This document shows, piece by piece, positions 11,460-23,700 of a DNA stretch of 64,000 nt. The DNA is from Pogona vitticeps (lineage: Eukaryota; Chordata; Lepidosauria; Squamata; Agamidae). The position numbers and the translations under genes are program-made. The stretch's first letter is position 1. Every line of letters begins with the position of its first letter. The notes under the pieces were generated by a model. It saw only the letters and a program-made list of their open reading frames with translations, was not told where the DNA came from and ran no database searches. The stretch is from positions 159,596,001 to 159,660,000 of the forward strand of contig NC_135787.1 of assembly GCF_051106095.1 (NCBI RefSeq), in the 5' to 3' direction.

Positions 11460-12023
11460 ATTTGGTACAGTGAGGAACATATCCTCTGGTGGCAACGGAA
11501 AAGCCTCACCACTTTCAGAGGTCCCCCGGCAGTCCTCCGATGGTGCTGGGCAAGCCTCCAAAGCCTTCCCCTGCGCCACCGGAAGGCTGGCAGAGGTCCC
11601 CCGCAACCGTGATCGCTGCTTTCAGAGGTCCCCCGGCAGTCCGCTGATGGTGCTGGGCAAACCTCTGAAGACTTCCCCAGCACCATTTTTGAATTTCCCA
11701 CCCTTTTTCCGTTTGGAGGCTTGCCTGCGATGGTGCTCGGCAAGCCTCCGAACGGAAAAAGGCAGGGGAAAACGGTGTGAAATTGAAAAATGGTGCCGGG
11801 GAATTCTTCAGAGGCTTCTGAAGCTGGTGATCGTGGTTGCGGACTGGCGGGGGACCTGTGAAAGCAGCGATTGCAGTTGCGGGGGACCCCTGCCAGTCCT
11901 CCGATGGTGCTTCCCCAGCTCCCTACCTGGTGACTTTTTCAGAAACGTGCCTCACAAGACAAAAATTTCACAATATGACAGGACTCGCAGAACGAATTTT
12001 TTTGTCTTGCGAGGCACCACTGT
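11460..12023. mobile_element. Tigger/pogo-like MITE with internal duplication
   Basis: The right end reads TTGTCTTGCGAGGCACCACTG, followed by TA. The left boundary is uncertain (possibly the TACAGTG at 11467). The GC-rich interior holds an imperfect direct repeat of about 52 bases at 11511-11561 and 11620-11671. An AAAAAGGCAGGGGAAAA stretch links it to the element at 41948-42948. Confidence 0.6.
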
Positions 12024-12059
12024 ACACACATTTCACTTATTTGAAATGTAGTGGTGGAA

Positions 12060-12330
12060 AAGAGATTTACAGATATCACGACTTGTCAGAAAGACAAGTA
12101 AAGCAAATTAAGCATGAATTCTCACTAGAAGCTAAAATAACCAAGCAAAGGGTATTGTATTACAGTGGCATCATGAGAAGACAAGCTCACTGGAAAAGGC
12201 AGCAATGCAGGAAAAAGTGCAATGCAGTAGGAAAAGAGGAAGACTGCACATGAGACAGATTGACTCAATAAAGAAATCCACAGTCTTTTGTTTGGTGTTG
12301 CAGTCAAAGCAGGACCAGGACCAGAGAGAC
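12060..12330 (+). repeat. Old RTE-type LINE remnant
   Basis: The plus strand holds a decayed end of an RTE reverse transcriptase: ATCATGAGAAGACAAGCTCA, then a GGCAGTAGGAAAAGAGGAAG-like segment. These fit the MRR...GKRRRGR region seen intact in BovB. Divergence is high. Confidence 0.4.
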
Positions 12331-12396
12331 TGGGATTCAGATTTGGGGAATAAACTATGATACTTTTGCCTACTTTGGGGATGAGAAACAGAGAAA

Positions 12397-12470
12397 TGTG
12401 ATTGCTAGCCGCCTAGAGTAATCTTAATTGATTAGATAGGCGGGATATAAAATAAATAAATAAAAAAAAT
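12397..12470 (+). repeat. L2/CR1-like LINE 3' tail
   Basis: AGCCGCCTAGAGTAATC, then TAGGCGGGATATAAAATAAA and an (AAAT)n end. This is the same tail as at 5944-6010 and 52726-52815, here on the plus strand. Confidence 0.65.
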
Positions 12471-12653
12471 TGCTACACACTTCAGAAAACTAGTCCCAGG
12501 TGTGTTGGTTGTCTTTTACTATGTGTTTGCTGTTAGTGAGATTCTGCTAAATATTCCAGTTCTGCCCAGTTCAATTTAGAGTCTAAACAGAATCTTGAAA
12601 TACTGTACTTGCTGTTCTCAGCAAAATTGCAGAGCTAAATGCAGTGGAGAGGA

Positions 12654-12685
12654 ACTTTGGAAGGTTCCTTTTTTCATGGTTTTAT
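12654..12685 (+). repeat. 32-bp exact direct repeat, copy 1
   Basis: All 32 bases are identical to 14108-14139. The two copies bracket 1422 bases that include the Sauria SINE. See findings. Confidence 0.85.
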
Positions 12686-13640
12686 TTATATTTATTTTAA
12701 ATACCACCCCATTAGTCCCAAGGCACTATTCTGGGCAGCTTACAGACAATTACAAATCAGGACAAACAAACTATGGACACTAAAATGGAACAGAAACAGC
12801 AATGACAAATCAAAACCATAAAAACCAATGGTACCAACAAATTTTCACAATAAAGAGGACCAGATGGGAGGCACTCAGATAAGGTTGGATTGAAAAGCCT
12901 GTAGTGTTTTTTAAAGCTCAACCCCCATCTTAGAAAAGCTGCTTTTGTTTTCACTTCACCAGTTTGTTTTGCAGAGTATCCCATGACTGGTCACATCTAT
13001 CATGGCAGCGTTTCTCATTGTTCCCAGTTTGGGGACCCTGGGAATCAAAAACAGAGTCTGGGGATTTTGCTGAAGCCTCAGATGATCGGGATCTAACCAG
13101 TATCTTAATGAAGATCATCTAAGGAACCTGATAAATGGCATAACTGAATTCAATGAAAGATAGGTGGAGGCATTTTAAAAGTTATTCTTAACCAATGAAT
13201 GGATTAAGTACTCATACTGTTACTTCGTCTTTTAAAAATCCAGAAAAATTAATGAATAATCATTTATCAAGCCTGTCTTCCTATAAACACCCTGGAAATG
13301 AGCACCATTGACTACAAGGGACTTACGCGTGTATAAACATGGATAACATTTTGTTTTAGAATTGTTACATCACAGGATTGCAGAGCTCCATCATAACATA
13401 TGGTGAATCTCTAATGATATATTTCTATAGTACTATAATTTTTCAAACCTTGACCTATTGCTGCCAAGTTAAAAGTTTCTTTCTTTAAAAAAAATAGAAC
13501 GATGTGGAAAATGCCTTAAAATTACTTCCACCTCCCACTCTGTCAAACAAAAAGCAATTCGTAAGGCTGGCCAGAAAAAAAAAATCAATAGTGTACCATA
13601 ATACAATCTTACTGAAATCCTTTACTGGGTACTTTTGAAT

Positions 13641-14000
13641 GCAATAAGGTAAAGGTAAAGGTAAAGTTCCCCTTGACAATTTTTGTCCAGTCGTGTCCGA
13701 CTCTAGGGGGCGGCGCTCATCCTGCTCTTCAAGCCATAGAGCCAGCGTTTGTCCGAAGACAATCTTTCCGTGGTCACATGGCCAGTGTGATTTAGACACA
13801 GAACGCTGTTTACCTTCCCACCGAGGTGGTACCTATTTATCTACTCACACTTGCATGCTTTCGAACCGCTAGGTTGGCGGGAGCTGGCACAGGCGACGGG
13901 TGCTCATTCCGTCGCGTGGATTCGAACTTACGACTGCTGGTCTTCTGACCCTGCAGCACAGGCTTCTGCGGTTTAGCCCACAGCGCCACCACGTCCCTTA
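13641..14000 (-). mobile_element. Sauria-type SINE
   Basis: On the minus strand a tRNA-like head begins near 14000 with GGGACGTGGTGGCGCTGTGG and has a B box at about 13915-13925 (TTCGAATCC). A central body follows. The 3' segment AGTCGGACACGACTGGACAA resembles the BovB 3' end, and the tail is repeated TTTACC. This head/body/BovB-like tail layout is that of squamate Sauria SINEs, which are thought to be mobilised by BovB. The copy is close to full length. Confidence 0.85.
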
Positions 14001-14107
14001 CTTTGAATGCAATGCAATCCACCAATTGTGATTAGCTTTTGATGCCTTTTTAATTCTGATTTTATGAATCAAGTCTCTTTGTCTCTCTTTCTCTCTCACA
14101 CACAAAC

Positions 14108-14139
14108 ACTTTGGAAGGTTCCTTTTTTCATGGTTTTAT
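14108..14139 (+). repeat. 32-bp exact direct repeat, copy 2
   Basis: Identical to 12654-12685. The sequence diverges at once on both sides, so this is a bounded duplication and not part of a longer repeat family that I recognise. Confidence 0.85.
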
Positions 14140-14500
14140 GAAAGAGTTACACACACAACCTCCCTCCCTAAATTTTTAGCAGTCATTTGCATCAGTTCAG
14201 TATGTCCCTGTTTCCTCTCATTACATTTAAACAAGCTGATTAACCCACCCGTCCCTCTCTTGCACCTTCCTTCCCGCCTTAATTGGAGATTTCCATCCTG
14301 CTTGCAGTCACCTCTGGCGGAAGCAGTAATTCACAAGCCAGATTGACTGCCCTGGGCTGTTCTACAGCAGTAAACAATAAAGCAGCCTTATCTCCAATCT
14401 TTATAAGAACTGATTTACAAGTGCTGTAACCAAGGAAGGTAACAATGTTGTTTCCCCATCACTTTCTCCCCCTTTTTTCTGTTTAATTTTCACTGTGATC

Positions 14501-14566
14501 TACCCTGTTTTCCCAAAAATAAGACTTAACCTGAAAATAAGCCCTAGTATGATTTTTCAGGATGGT
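14501..14566 (-). repeat. End of a GAAAATAAG-type MITE
   Basis: CCCTGTTTTCCCAAAAATAA and AACCTGAAAATAAGCCCTAG match the complement of the right end of the element at 15803-16077. The rest of the element is missing. Confidence 0.55.
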
Positions 14567-14599
14567 ATCTGGGCTATCCTATAGTCCCTTGTACACATT

Positions 14600-15500
14600 C
14601 CAAGGGCATAAGCCTTAATGCCTGGATAAGTATTGTTGTGGCCATAAGAATAAGGATTTGGATGTGTAGGAAGTCTCTGTGTGACAGGGTTCGTCTTTAG
14701 CCGGGGGGGGGGGTTGTGTTGTAAAGGCGGGGAAAAGGCGCAGAGGCGAATCCGATTCTTGAGAAATAACAACTTTATTCGCGTGTACACTTAACTCCAC
14801 TGGATCAAACGGATCCTTCAATACTTCATCTGTTAACAGAGTATACTTCTTAGGTCTAACAACTGGTGGACCTGTCTCTTCATCTACCAAGGGGCCGGGC
14901 CAAACCACTCGCGGTCCGTCAAAGGTCTTAAAGGCGCACTCCGGACGGCGCATATGGTCCCACAACAGGGGTGGCGGGCCCAATCCCCCTCCGGGGGCTT
15001 CTGCTGGAACTCGGGGCCCGGGCGGATAACTCTCCGTCCCCCACCATGGTAGCCCACCGGGAAGACCGAGACCCTCCATTCCAAAGGTTCATATGTCCTA
15101 CCGCGACCGCTAGTCAAAGGAGGCTCTGGCAGCAATCCTCCTTCTTTCAGTAGGTTTGGAAAACCTGGGGTCCCGTCCGCTTGGCTCCTTGCGTCCTTCA
15201 GCCAATCTGTCTGCACCCCTCTGTTCATACATCTGCCCAGCTCACCTTCCCCCAGCCAACTAAACTCCCGCGCAATTTCTCCCTCTCCTTTCACCTCCTC
15301 CCACATGATCAAGTCCATCTCGGCTCTGCCCTCATCCACCAAGCACACTTCGGTAGGTCTCCTTTGCAGTTCCTCCTCACACTCTATCTCTACCAGAATC
15401 CCTTCCGTACAGCCACTTGCGTCTTTCGGGCTCTCTTCTTCTGGGGACGGCACACTGGGTCCTACTCCTTCACACTCTGAAAACACTAACCACCACTAAG
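14600..15500 (-). mobile_element. Possible LTR-retroelement fossil, fragment
   Basis: A GC-rich stretch with long proline- and glutamate-rich open segments in more than one frame on the minus strand. It runs into an LTR-like R/U5 region with AATAAAG near 14777. The reading is broken at least once. The family cannot be assigned: I saw no reverse transcriptase, protease or envelope motif. It could instead be another GC-rich repeat. It is old or partial and shows no paired LTR. Confidence 0.35.
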
Positions 15501-15802
15501 GTGCACTTGGCTTTTACCTCAATTGTGGTAAGTGTTTCTTCATTACATGCTCTGGGCCTCTTTGGTATTCCTACCAGTAAGTAATAAGGCAACTAGGATA
15601 GGAATTTCCATGTGAAAACTTCAGTCTCAAACTCTTCCATGGGCTTTTCTAGGGAATTTTATTTACTATTTGGAAGGAAGGGGAGGCATTTAAAAAAAAA
15701 TATATATGTAGACTTCTTTTAGGGAATGATAAATCACTTCTCAGCACTCTACACTTTAAAAACTCTGGCAAAGGTCACTCTGGCAAAAGTCAGAATTACT
15801 GT

Positions 15803-16077
15803 GTTTCCCCGAAAATAACATGGGGTCTTATATTAATTTTTGCTCCAGAAAACGCATTAGGGCTTATTTTCAGGGGATTTTTTTTTCATGTACAGCAATC
15901 CACATTTATTTAAATACAGTTATGTCATCTTCTTCTGGTTGCTGCACAATGGTAGAAGGCGGGCTTTCACTTAACTAGGGCTTATTTTTTGGGTTAGGGC
16001 TTATATTATGAGAATCCTGAAAAAACCATACTAGGGCTTATTTTCAGATTAGTTCTTATTTTCAGGGAAACAGGGTC
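15803..16077. mobile_element. MITE with GTTTCCCCGAAAATAA ends
   Basis: A 275-base element with inverted ends GTGTTTCCCCGAAAATAA and TTATTTTCAGGGAAACAGGG. Repeated AGGGCTTATTTTCAG modules lie inside each end. A second copy is at 38311-38570. It is non-coding, and I did not settle the superfamily. Confidence 0.75.
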
Positions 16078-16519
16078 CCTTCATGATACACCAGTTATTA
16101 TTTATTTAGACTTCTTTGGGAATTCGTAAAACTTAGGATCAAAAAAAGACATGGTTGTGCTAGATTTGGATCTGCCACTAATTCTTAAGAGGCTATATGT
16201 AGCCACCAAACTCTTGACTGAGGCCATGGCGTTAGACCTGTGAGAAGGGGAAATGTTGGCAACTTGGTTTCTAAGAGGTGGCATGCAGCCCATGGGCATA
16301 TGTTGGCTACTCTGGTCTGTGTGGAGCTCGGTCAGGGAGATGGGTGTTGATGTCCATGCTTTCTATTGAGTGCTTATTTAAATTACACTTACAATTGATG
16401 ATACAAAAACAATGCCACAGCAGGCCCAAAGTGTCAAGGTAAATCCTCCTTCCCTTTTACTAGATTTCTGCAAGCCATACATTGTTTTTCCCTTCAGGTT
16501 TAACATCAAAACAGACAAA

Positions 16520-17015
16520 ATGGAATTTTCAGCATGTATACAATATTGAAACAGTGCCGTCTACGTTGGCTTGGGCACGTCGTGAGAATGGCTGATGGTC
16601 GGATTCCAAAAGATCTCCTGTATGGAGAATTAGTGCAGGGAAGCCGCCCCCGAGGGAGACCACAGCTGCGTTACAAGGACATCTGCAAGCGGGATCTGAA
16701 GGCCTTAGGAATGGACCTCAACAGATGGGAAACCTTGACGTCTGAGCGTTCAGCCTGGAGGCAGGCGGTGCATCATGGCCTCTCCCAATTTGAAGAGACA
16801 CTTGTACAGCAGACCGAGGCAAAGAGGCAGTCCCGAAACAAGCAAAACCAGGGAGCTGGACAGGGGACAGATTGGATTTGTCTCCAGTGTGGAAGGGATT
16901 GTCACTCTCGAATTGGCCTTCTCAGCCACACAAGACACTGTTCCAAGACCTCCATACAGAGCACGATACCATAGTCTCTTGAGACTGAAGGATGCCTACA
17001 TGAGACAAAATGCCT
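16520..17015 (+). mobile_element. RTE-like LINE, ORF2 C-terminus
   Basis: The frame at 16534-16974 is open for 146 codons. It reads CRLRWLGHVVRMADGRIPKD, then RPRGRPQLRYKDICKRDLKA, and ends in WICLQCGRDCHSRIGLLSH. The CxxC...SHxxxC ending looks like a terminal zinc-binding motif. It differs from BovB. The 3' end TCTCTTGAGACTGAAGGATG is shared with the minus-strand copy at 58090-58925. Only the last part of the element remains. Confidence 0.8.
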
Positions 17016-17432
17016 AAACAGGCTTTCTTAATATCTAATGTGAATCCCTACTGCAAATCCCAACCCCAATATCCTGCACTCTATAGTTTTGTTAAAGAAA
17101 CACAGCCTGATAAAGAGGGTGGGCTTTAGATGCAAAAATGTAGACTTGCTTCCCTGTGCAATTTGACAAAAATTAAAGTCGATAAACTGGTTTGTATTTT
17201 AGTTTTGTTTTTATCTGCCACAGCTGATAACCTCATGGTTGATGTTCTGGTACATTTAAATCCCATGTCCTATAAAGTACAACTGCGCTTCATCAAAAAT
17301 ACTCATCCCCATTTTCCCAGCACCAAATGCCACAAGCCAGAAACCATAATCTCTGAAGATGTTAACACCAGAACCTTTTCAGCATCATGCGTTTGGTTTT
17401 TCAGGTGCTTCTCCAAGAATCTGCATCTGTTT

Positions 17433-17682
17433 CTAAGCGGGAAAGGACAGCCTCTCAATTGTGGTTGAAAGGTCATGCATAGAAGATCTGAGACTCAGGC
17501 ATTGACTTTTATGTCTCTTGGAAAAAAATTTGCTGTCAATTTGGCATAAGGAGGTTTTTCTGGGTATTTTGGATCTGGTCTGTAGAACAGGTGTTGAACC
17601 AAATGCTTCACCGTCTTCACCGTCTTTCAGTACAATGGTCTTGTTGGTCCCTTTTGCAGTTGACAGTGTAGCCAGATGTAGC
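17433..17682 (-). CDS. AGBL3: AGBL3 terminal coding exon 20
   Basis: 250 bases from acceptor TCTGTGCAG to a TAG stop at 17433. It codes the C-terminus, [20 protein letters not shown] through [14 protein letters not shown]. Phase 2 at its start matches exon 19. The tail is Ser/Lys-rich and likely disordered. No clean AATAAA was seen just downstream. Confidence 0.8.
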
Positions 17683-20600
17683 CTGCACAGACAAAATGAA
17701 TTCACCTCAGTCTCCCAAGTGACAAACCCACAACGTTATTATTTCAACCACAAAAGCCTGCATGTGCTATCTTAGTTATACAATTTACTTCTTGACAATG
17801 CAGGTTGACAAGATACACATTGTGACCAACGTACCCTCTAATTTTCAGCCCCACTGGGCGGGCTCTGCCTCTCTCTTGCGCAACTTCACCCCTTCGTGCA
17901 TGTGCGACTCCCCCCCCCCCATGCATAAGATTCTGGCATGACCTGAATCAAGGGGCTGAATGTGACCACTGTGTGGAGGATCAAGAAAGCTGCATGGATG
18001 GAGGCGGAGTTGCACGTGCGCACATGGCCTACAGCAGTGGTCCCCAACCTTGGGCCTCCAGATGTTCTTCAACTACAACTCCCAGTTCTTCGATTACAAC
18101 TTCACCATCACCTCTGATGGCCAGGATTTCTGGGAGTTGAAGTCCAAGAACATCTGGAGGCCCAAGGTTGGGGACCACTGGCCTAGAGGGAACCTTGGTT
18201 GTGACAGAAGCTACCCAGTTTCAAAGTTCCATGGATCAATGTAAATTCCTTAAAATTTATGGGTAAATTTAGTGCAGTCTACATACATATTAAGAAAATG
18301 TATGTGGGGTGCTTTGAATATTTTAATATGTAATATGATGGTTATTAAGAAGTACACCTCCGCATGGCATTGTTTGCTGCTGTCTTTCCCTTGTTTAATT
18401 AGTTCAGAATGCATTGGCTAAGATAATATTTACAATAATCTAAACTCATCTTCAGAAAGTGTTTCCTGAACCACTCATCTTTTGCCTTCCACTATGATAT
18501 TCTACTTTTCTACCTATTTTTGTTTCTCTCATCAAGCCCTGTCCTTTGTTTTATATGTGTGCTTACCAATCATTTAACTAGTGCATACAAAATAGTATTA
18601 CACTGTAGCTACTGCAAATGGCTTTACATTGCAGCTCCCTCTGAAAGAGCATCCCCTTCCCCGCCTCCCCGGCCAAAGGCCCATTCACCAGTTGGACTGT
18701 GCTCCTCTCCTCCTCCTCTTCGGTTGTTCAACCAGTCCCTGGCAGGAGCACAGATTTGCCTGTCCTGCCTCCTTGTCTGAGTGGGCAATCAGCCAAGGAG
18801 GCAGGCCAGGGAAGCATGTCCTCCTGCCAGAGATTGGTTGAACAACCGAAGAGGAAGAAGAGGAGGAGAGGAGTGTGCACTGGCTGTTAAGTGGAGGATC
18901 CTGCCAGGGAGGCAGGGGAAGGGAACTTGCAGCACCTGTGGTTTGTACCCATCTCTATTTGAAAGTCAGGGGACTATAGCATCATATGTCACCCCCCTTA
19001 TGGTTTCCTTCTTCCCTCTGGGCTTAAATGCAGTAGCTGTGAGAAGAATTGACCTTTCTGGGAACAGTATATTTGATACAGGACAGACATTGCCAGTGAG
19101 TCTTTAACCTGTTCAGAGACATTCAATTACATTTTAGTTTAGAATTAAATCAGGATCATGGGAAGACTTTAAGCAGGGGGACTCAAAAGATGCATTGAAT
19201 AGACAGTTGCCTTCACTTACCTATGTTCACCTAAGGATCTGGGATGTCTTTCATCTCTGTAGTATTTTTCAGTGGATGCTCCATACTTTCCCTCAGACAC
19301 TAAAGGCAAGGAGAGCTGTAGAAAATCTGGTGTCTGAGAAGGAGTAGTCAGTCGAAGACCTGCTTCACGGCATCCTCCTCTGCTTCTATCAGGTTTAGTG
19401 TTTCTTGATGGTGACCATTCTTTTCCAATTCTTTCCTTTCCATCTAAATGGAATTTGGAGTTCTCAAAGAGACCTAGGATCAAATAGAAATAAATAAGCA
19501 AAATACAAAGAGCTACTACTTTTAGAGATCAACTCGAAGTTTAGCTTATTTTCCATATTAAATTTATCTCCCATTTTTAGCTCCAAGTTTTATTTTTAAT
19601 GCTCAGCTGTGAAGTAATAAATGGGCGTGCTTGGATGTCACAATGTTTTTAATGTATCTGCCATGATCCTTGTGTACACTGTTCTATCAGTCCTACTCAC
19701 TACAAGTACGGGCAGGAAAACACGCCACAGACCTTCTGCCTGTGATTGGTTTAGTTCAAGTTTTCCTAAGCCAGTCAATAAAAATGCTCAAACAGTTTAC
19801 CCAACAGGGATTGGGTAAGTCTTTGGGTCTGAGTCCCAAGCCACAAGCCCTTTTAAAAAGAAATTATTTTCCCCAGAAAAAAATGGAGGGGTGAATGGGT
19901 TCTGTGTTGTGAGTTGAGCTGGACTCATTGAAACTGATGCGACTTAAATCCAACTTGACAGTGAGTCCCACAACATGAATCCCCATCCCTGTTACCCATC
20001 AAGTTGTTACTTGAAAATCCAGTTATGCAACTCAATTTAACAAAGGTTGCCCATAGGCAATTGCTTATCCCCATGGTCCAGCCTAGCCCCTTATAAAAGC
20101 AGATTAGTCAATGCTATCAAGAGAAACAGCTGGGGTTCTCAGAGGAGAAGAGAGATCACAAGAAGCACCAACCAGCAAAGGATCATTGGGGACATTCTGA
20201 TAGCACACAAGGGCTGGTGAGGCTTTTACTATTCATTTCAAATATTAAAAAAACCCACCTTTCATCTGTGAAGGTGTCTTCTCTCTGCAACTAGCAGCCC
20301 TTCCATGCTGATGCTTTTCTAATCGCCAGGTTGTAGCTTTGTTGTATGGAGAACTAAAATGTGCTTCTTGAGCCAGAGCTATATTTTGCAGTTCTTTTTC
20401 ACCTAACTCCAAGGTGATGAATCCCCTTTCAGGGTGGGTTTCTCCAGTTGCCTGAGACAGAAACACAGAGCTGAAACAGATGAAAGCCACTCTTACTGAC
20501 TGGTAGGTGAATTCATCAAACCAAAGAAGAAAATCAAGTAAATGCACAAAATGAAGCAAACGTTGTAGAAGAAGAGTCCAACATGATACACAAATGCCCA

Positions 20601-20683
20601 TTAAATTTAGAATTACTATTAACAAGCAAAATGACTTCTAAGAACTGAGGACTATGTAACATGTACAGACACATCATTTGCAT

Positions 20684-20716
<33 letters not shown>

Positions 20717-23700
20717 TGTGAGTGATGTGCCACCAACATGGAGTGAACTGATATTGACCCTAACAGGGCTTTCAAGGTGAGATATTTAAGAAGTAGTTTT
20801 ATCAGTGTCATTCCCCCCCATGACTTTCCATGACTGAGTCCTCATCCATCAGTCTATTCATTACACCACACTGGATATATCTTTGCATAAGCAGCTGTAT
20901 ACAAATGTTCAGTTTTAGACATATATATATATATATATATATAAGCGCTATTAGGCTGAATAATTTCACCAGGTAACTGCTGCTCTAATGAATATGTCTC
21001 TGTATTGCACCTTATAAAGATACAAGTACAGAGGTGCCTAGACTTACGAACATCTTGACTTGCAATCAATTTGAGTTACGACCAGCTCTGGTTGCAAAAT
21101 TTTGCTTTGAATTGCGACCAGCGCTTTGAGATACGACCGGAAAAAAGGCTTCCTCCCTCCTTTCCTTCCCTTTTTTAACCTTAGGGGTCATTTTAGGTTT
21201 TCTTTTTTTAAAAAGTCTCTTCTAGTGGACAGATTACAGTGGTGCCTCGCTAGACGCTGATAATCCATTCCACTGAAATCGCTGTTTAGCGAAATCATTG
21301 TCTAGCAAAAAGCATTTCCCCATTGGAATGCATTAAAACCTGTTTAATGCGTTCCAATGGGGAAGAATCATCGTTGTCTAGCGAAGATCAGCCATAGGAA
21401 AGCCGCTTTGTGAACCACCAATCAGCTGTTTAAATCGCTGTCTTGTGAAGCTTAGGTCCCGAAAACACCCGTTTTGCAAGTGCGGAGGAAGCTGTCAAAA
21501 TCGTCGTCTACCGAAAATCGGTTTGCGAAGCAAGGACCAAACATTGTCCAGCAAAATTCCCCCATAGGAATCACTGTTTTGTGAATAAGTATAGCGATCG
21601 CAAAAAGTCAATGTCTAGCGAAAAAACTGTTATGCGGGGTAACTGTCTAGCAAGGCACCACTGTAACTGCTTTTGCATTAGTTCCTATGGGAACTAATGC
21701 TTCGAGATACAACCAGTGCCTTGAGATACAACCCAAAATGGCCAGAATGAATTAATCACGTTTCAATTTATTCCTATGGGAAATGGTGCTTTGAGTTACG
21801 ACCAACTTGAGTTACGACCATCATCCCGGAACAAATTAAGTTCGCAACTCAAGGCACCACTGTACTAAGACAGCTGGCCTTCAAGGATACAATCCGAAGT
21901 TTGCTGGCTTTGACAAAAGAGGAGGATAAAATTAAATTAAAAATATGGAGAATACGCCTTCCTCGTCACACCCTTCCCAAATGCAATCATACCCATTACT
22001 GGCAAAAGAGAAAAGCATTAAATTATGTTAGACTTATTTTCATAAAGGTAGAAAGTTAACTGTGAGTACAATCTCATGCCTACTCAGAAGTTCAGTGGTG
22101 CTTACTCTGATGTAAATATTTATAGGAGTGAAGTCAGAAAAACTTTCAAGGAAAATTGTCAGTGTCAAATGTGAAATTTTCTTACCTAGGATTTCTCTCC
22201 ATATGTACCAGAGAGGCTGCAAGTAATAAAAAAATAAATAAAGATTATATAGCACCGAAAATAATCTCGAGCTTTCCAGGAAATTATTCTTTTATAAGAA
22301 AATATATTTTATATTTAAGTATTTTAGTTCTCTGGAAAGGTTTCTTTCATTTAATCACTTCACTTTGGGACACTGTTGAAAATTAAAACTTTCAGTCCAG
22401 AGCTTTCAATCTTACAATGTTCTTCTTATGATCCTTTATTTATTTTATTTTATTTTATTTATTTGTGCGATTTATATAAATTTATATTTATATTTTTAAG
22501 AAGATTAAACCCCCACCTGCTCCACACATATAGGGCATACATTTGGTTTTCTGCAGGAGAAACAAAGAGCTGTTATCTGATCATTATTTTGATTTTCAAA
22601 AAATTAGGAGAAATGGGAAAATAATACTCTATGTGAAATTGGCTTGGATTGGTAAAAGCTCCAGAAACCAGCAAGAGTATCCATATATTTTAGAGATTTT
22701 AAATGGCCTAAAACTTCCCAGTTTCAGATCTGATTTAGACAGTAGAGCTGCAACAGTATGTAAAGATAGGTGGATCACATAAACTGTATCAGTTTATCTG
22801 TAACATGTCATTTATCTGTGCAAGTCATGTGTTAATCCCTTAGGCTTTCTGTTTCCAAGCTGTTTTGCACTGCAGAGTTCCCAGAACATTCCCTTTTGAT
22901 TCTTTCTTTTCACTTTGTAAACATCCTGGCTGTATTTTCCACATATTTGATTCTTCATGAAAATACATTTGCAAGCAAGCATACTTATTGATTCTTACAA
23001 TTTCACTTGTTTATTTACTCACCGGATTTTTAAAAACCTATTTATAATACAACAGGGAATCCTAGGATAAACAGTTCACGAAGGCTGCAGATTTTTTATT
23101 AATTTATTTAAATAAATAAATATAGAAGGTCCATTCTACCTTAAGTGCGGGTTAGCTCATTCTCTGAATATTTTCCAAAAACATTGCATTATCACATAGC
23201 TCTTTAAGAATGATCTTCCTCTATTTTCAGCTCTCTTGAGTCCCACAGTGCCCCTTAGGGCATACAAATATTGAAGCAGAAAAAGCAACTCCAGGAGCAG
23301 TGTTTATAACATGGGGCAAGGGAAGGCTTGGTAGGGCCCAAATCTGTACAATTAAATCAAAATAAACAAGAGGGATGTCTGGTAACTTCCAGTGTTGATT
23401 TTTCTCTTCTTATCTTAGAACTACTGAGTTAGTTATAGGCCTCTGGGGTACTGGAGGCACAAATATAACCCCTAGTCCCATCAGACTTTTCTTCAGAAAA
23501 CTTTAGGAGACTTGGTACACATTTTATGCTCACCTGTCTTGCAGCACTCTAAAATATAACAGTATGATCCTCATGTATGCTTCCTTACAGTAGTATGATA
23601 CCAATAGATAAACTGCTGGACAGTCACTTATATCTCCCAGAAATATGACATTTTCAAAATCAGCCAATCAGTGCCCACAAATGTTTAGTGGTATAAAATG

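Noticed and set aside
11001-11606. 201-codon minus-strand frame
   Set aside because: It runs across the ends of two different Tigger-like elements and cannot be a single gene.
13915-14000. tRNA-like A and B boxes
   Set aside because: They form the head of a Sauria SINE. I saw no intact tRNA fold, so I do not call a tRNA gene.
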